The position numbers were made by a program, and so were the translations under genes. The notes below the pieces were generated by a model. The model did not search any database. It saw nothing but the letters and a program-made list of their open reading frames with translations, and had not been told where the DNA came from. Positions 62,969 to 64,000 of a DNA stretch of 64,000 nt are shown here, piece by piece. The stretch covers positions 2,356,001-2,420,000 of the forward strand of contig CP030884.1 of assembly GCA_006969385.1 (NCBI GenBank), in the 5' to 3' direction. The stretch is from Planctomycetaceae bacterium (GTDB lineage Bacteria > Planctomycetota > Phycisphaerae > UBA1845 > UTPLA1). Every line of letters starts with the position of its first letter. Position 1 is the stretch's first letter.

Positions 62969-64000
62969 GTGGCTTCCACGACCGAAACATCCACCAAACG
63001 CCCCGTCGGTGCCATTCTCGTCGAGAAGGGATTGGTCACCGAAGAGCAGATCGAGCAGGCCGTTGCCGAACAGGCGGCGCGCGGGCATCGACATCTGTTG
63101 GGCGAATTGCTGATCGAACTCGGGTTCGTCACCGGCGATCAGGTGATGGAAGCCTTGGCCGATGCTTACAACGTGCCGTACGCAAAGCTGTCGCCGCGCT
63201 TGGTCGACCCCAAGATCGTCGATTTGCTCGATCGTGAGTTTCTAGAAAAGCACTCGGTGCTGCCGCTATTTAAGGTGCGCGGCACGATGACGGTGGCGAT
63301 GAGCGAGCCATCCAACGTGTTTCTCTTCGAAGAAATATCGCGATTGGCCGATTGCCCGGTGCAGGTAGTCGCGGCGTCTGCGACCGACATTCAGGCGATT
63401 CTCGGGCAGTATATCAACGCCGCCAACGTCTTCGTTATCGACGACATCATCGAAGACGTCACGGCCGATACCTTCGAGCTGCTCGCCGAAAAATCCGACG
63501 ACATCACCAACCTAGAAGGCATGGCGGGGGATTCGCCCGTTATCAAGTTGGTGAACTACTTGGTTTATTCGGCTGTGAAAGAAGGCGCCAGCGATATTCA
63601 CATCGAGCCCGATGAAAACCGCTTGCGCGTGCGCCATCGCATCGACGGTGTCTTGTATCAAAAGATGACGCCGCCTTCGCAGATGATGGCGCCGGTCGTA
63701 TCGCGTATCAAAATTATGGCCGGCATGGATATCGCCGAGCGCCGTTTGCCGCAGGACGGCGGTATCCACGTGTTGATGGAAGGCCGCCCGATCGACTTGC
63801 GCGTATCGACGCTGCCGAATCTGTTCGGCGAAAAGGTCGTTATTCGAATCATTGATAACACCAAGGCGCTGATCAATCTTGAGACGCTGGGCTTTTCCAT
63901 CGATATGCTCAAGCGATTCCGTACGCACCTAATTAAGCCGCACGGGTTGATACTTGTCACCGGCCCGACCGGTAGCGGCAAGAGTACCACGCTGTATGCG
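62969..64000 (+). CDS. pilB: Type IV pilus assembly ATPase PilB/GspE, C-terminus beyond the window
   Basis: 344 codons from a GTG at 62969 to the window edge, frame open, so the second half of the motor is missing. An MshEN-type N-terminal domain (RPVGAILVEKGLVTEEQIEQ, HLLGELLIELGFVTGDQVME) is followed by the linker and GASDIHIEPDENRLRVRHRI, IAERRLPQDGG and Walker A GPTGSGKSTTLYA just before the edge. MshEN domains of this type can bind c-di-GMP, which fits the HD-GYP gene upstream. 27 bases after the STAS gene. It is the cluster's own motor, distinct from the one at 4732-6495. Confidence 0.93.
   Translation, partial: MASTTETSTKRPVGAILVEKGLVTEEQIEQAVAEQAARGHRHLLGELLIELGFVTGDQVMEALADAYNVPYAKLSPRLVDPKIVDLLDREFLEKHSVLPLFKVRGTMTVAMSEPSNVFLFEEISRLADCPVQVVAASATDIQAILGQYINAANVFVIDDIIEDVTADTFELLAEKSDDITNLEGMAGDSPVIKLVNYLVYSAVKEGASDIHIEPDENRLRVRHRIDGVLYQKMTPPSQMMAPVVSRIKIMAGMDIAERRLPQDGGIHVLMEGRPIDLRVSTLPNLFGEKVVIRIIDNTKALINLETLGFSIDMLKRFRTHLIKPHGLILVTGPTGSGKSTTLYA

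Overview
The window looks like chromosome from a planctomycete, probably of the Phycisphaerae type. This is an inference from gene content, not from a marker gene. The evidence is very large secreted proteins ending in dockerin-like double EF-hands (five examples), Cys-rich 'GACC' repeats, FG-GAP and beta-helix exoproteins, an ECF sigma factor beside a Ser/Thr kinase, many prepilin-like proteins, and the futalosine-route menaquinone enzyme MqnD. MurD indicates that peptidoglycan is made.

Layout. 1-7.3 kb (minus strand): a partial FG-GAP repeat exoprotein, a GH141-like beta-helix protein with a dockerin-like tail, a PilB-type ATPase and an unknown protein. 7.7-11.1 kb: a 1136-residue Cys-rich secreted protein with a strong terminator. 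11.5-16.3 kb: single-gene metabolism (MmgE/PrpD, metallo-beta-lactamase fold hydrolase, CoA-binding protein, MqnD, phenylalanine hydroxylase). 16.5-33.5 kb: a block with patches of low GC, bounded by the 3' half of a tRNA-Gly and an intact tRNA-Gly(TCC). It carries an ECF sigma factor, a Ser/Thr kinase with a DFD motif, a prepilin-like protein, a 1609-residue WD40/beta-helix/dockerin exoprotein, a decayed second copy of the prepilin-exoprotein pair (second exoprotein frameshifted), and a secreted helical protein. 33.8-41.2 kb: rmuC, purD, murD and two secreted proteins, one a gluzincin-like peptidase. 41.3-47.6 kb: pilT with a zinc-ribbon membrane protein, a pappalysin-like metalloprotease, a flippase-like membrane protein and a polytopic membrane protein. 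48.0-64.0 kb: a type IV pilus/type II secretion locus: pilin, four minor pilin-like proteins, PilM-N-O-P-Q, a TPR lipoprotein, histidine kinase, response regulator, HD-GYP phosphodiesterase, STAS protein and a second PilB ATPase cut by the window edge.

Working together. The 48-64 kb locus reads as one long transcription unit, with genes overlapping by 1-4 bases from pilM on, so pilus assembly and c-di-GMP/phosphorelay control are probably made together. The most unusual part is the 16.5-33.5 kb block. The same A-tract plus two-box motif (gcgtgactg, 12 bases, ttcgctgag) lies in front of the kinase gene and again in front of the last gene of the block. This suggests that the ECF factor switches on a kinase/prepilin/giant-exoprotein system. 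The block also has the geometry expected of an element inserted at a tRNA-Gly 3' end, although I see no integrase.
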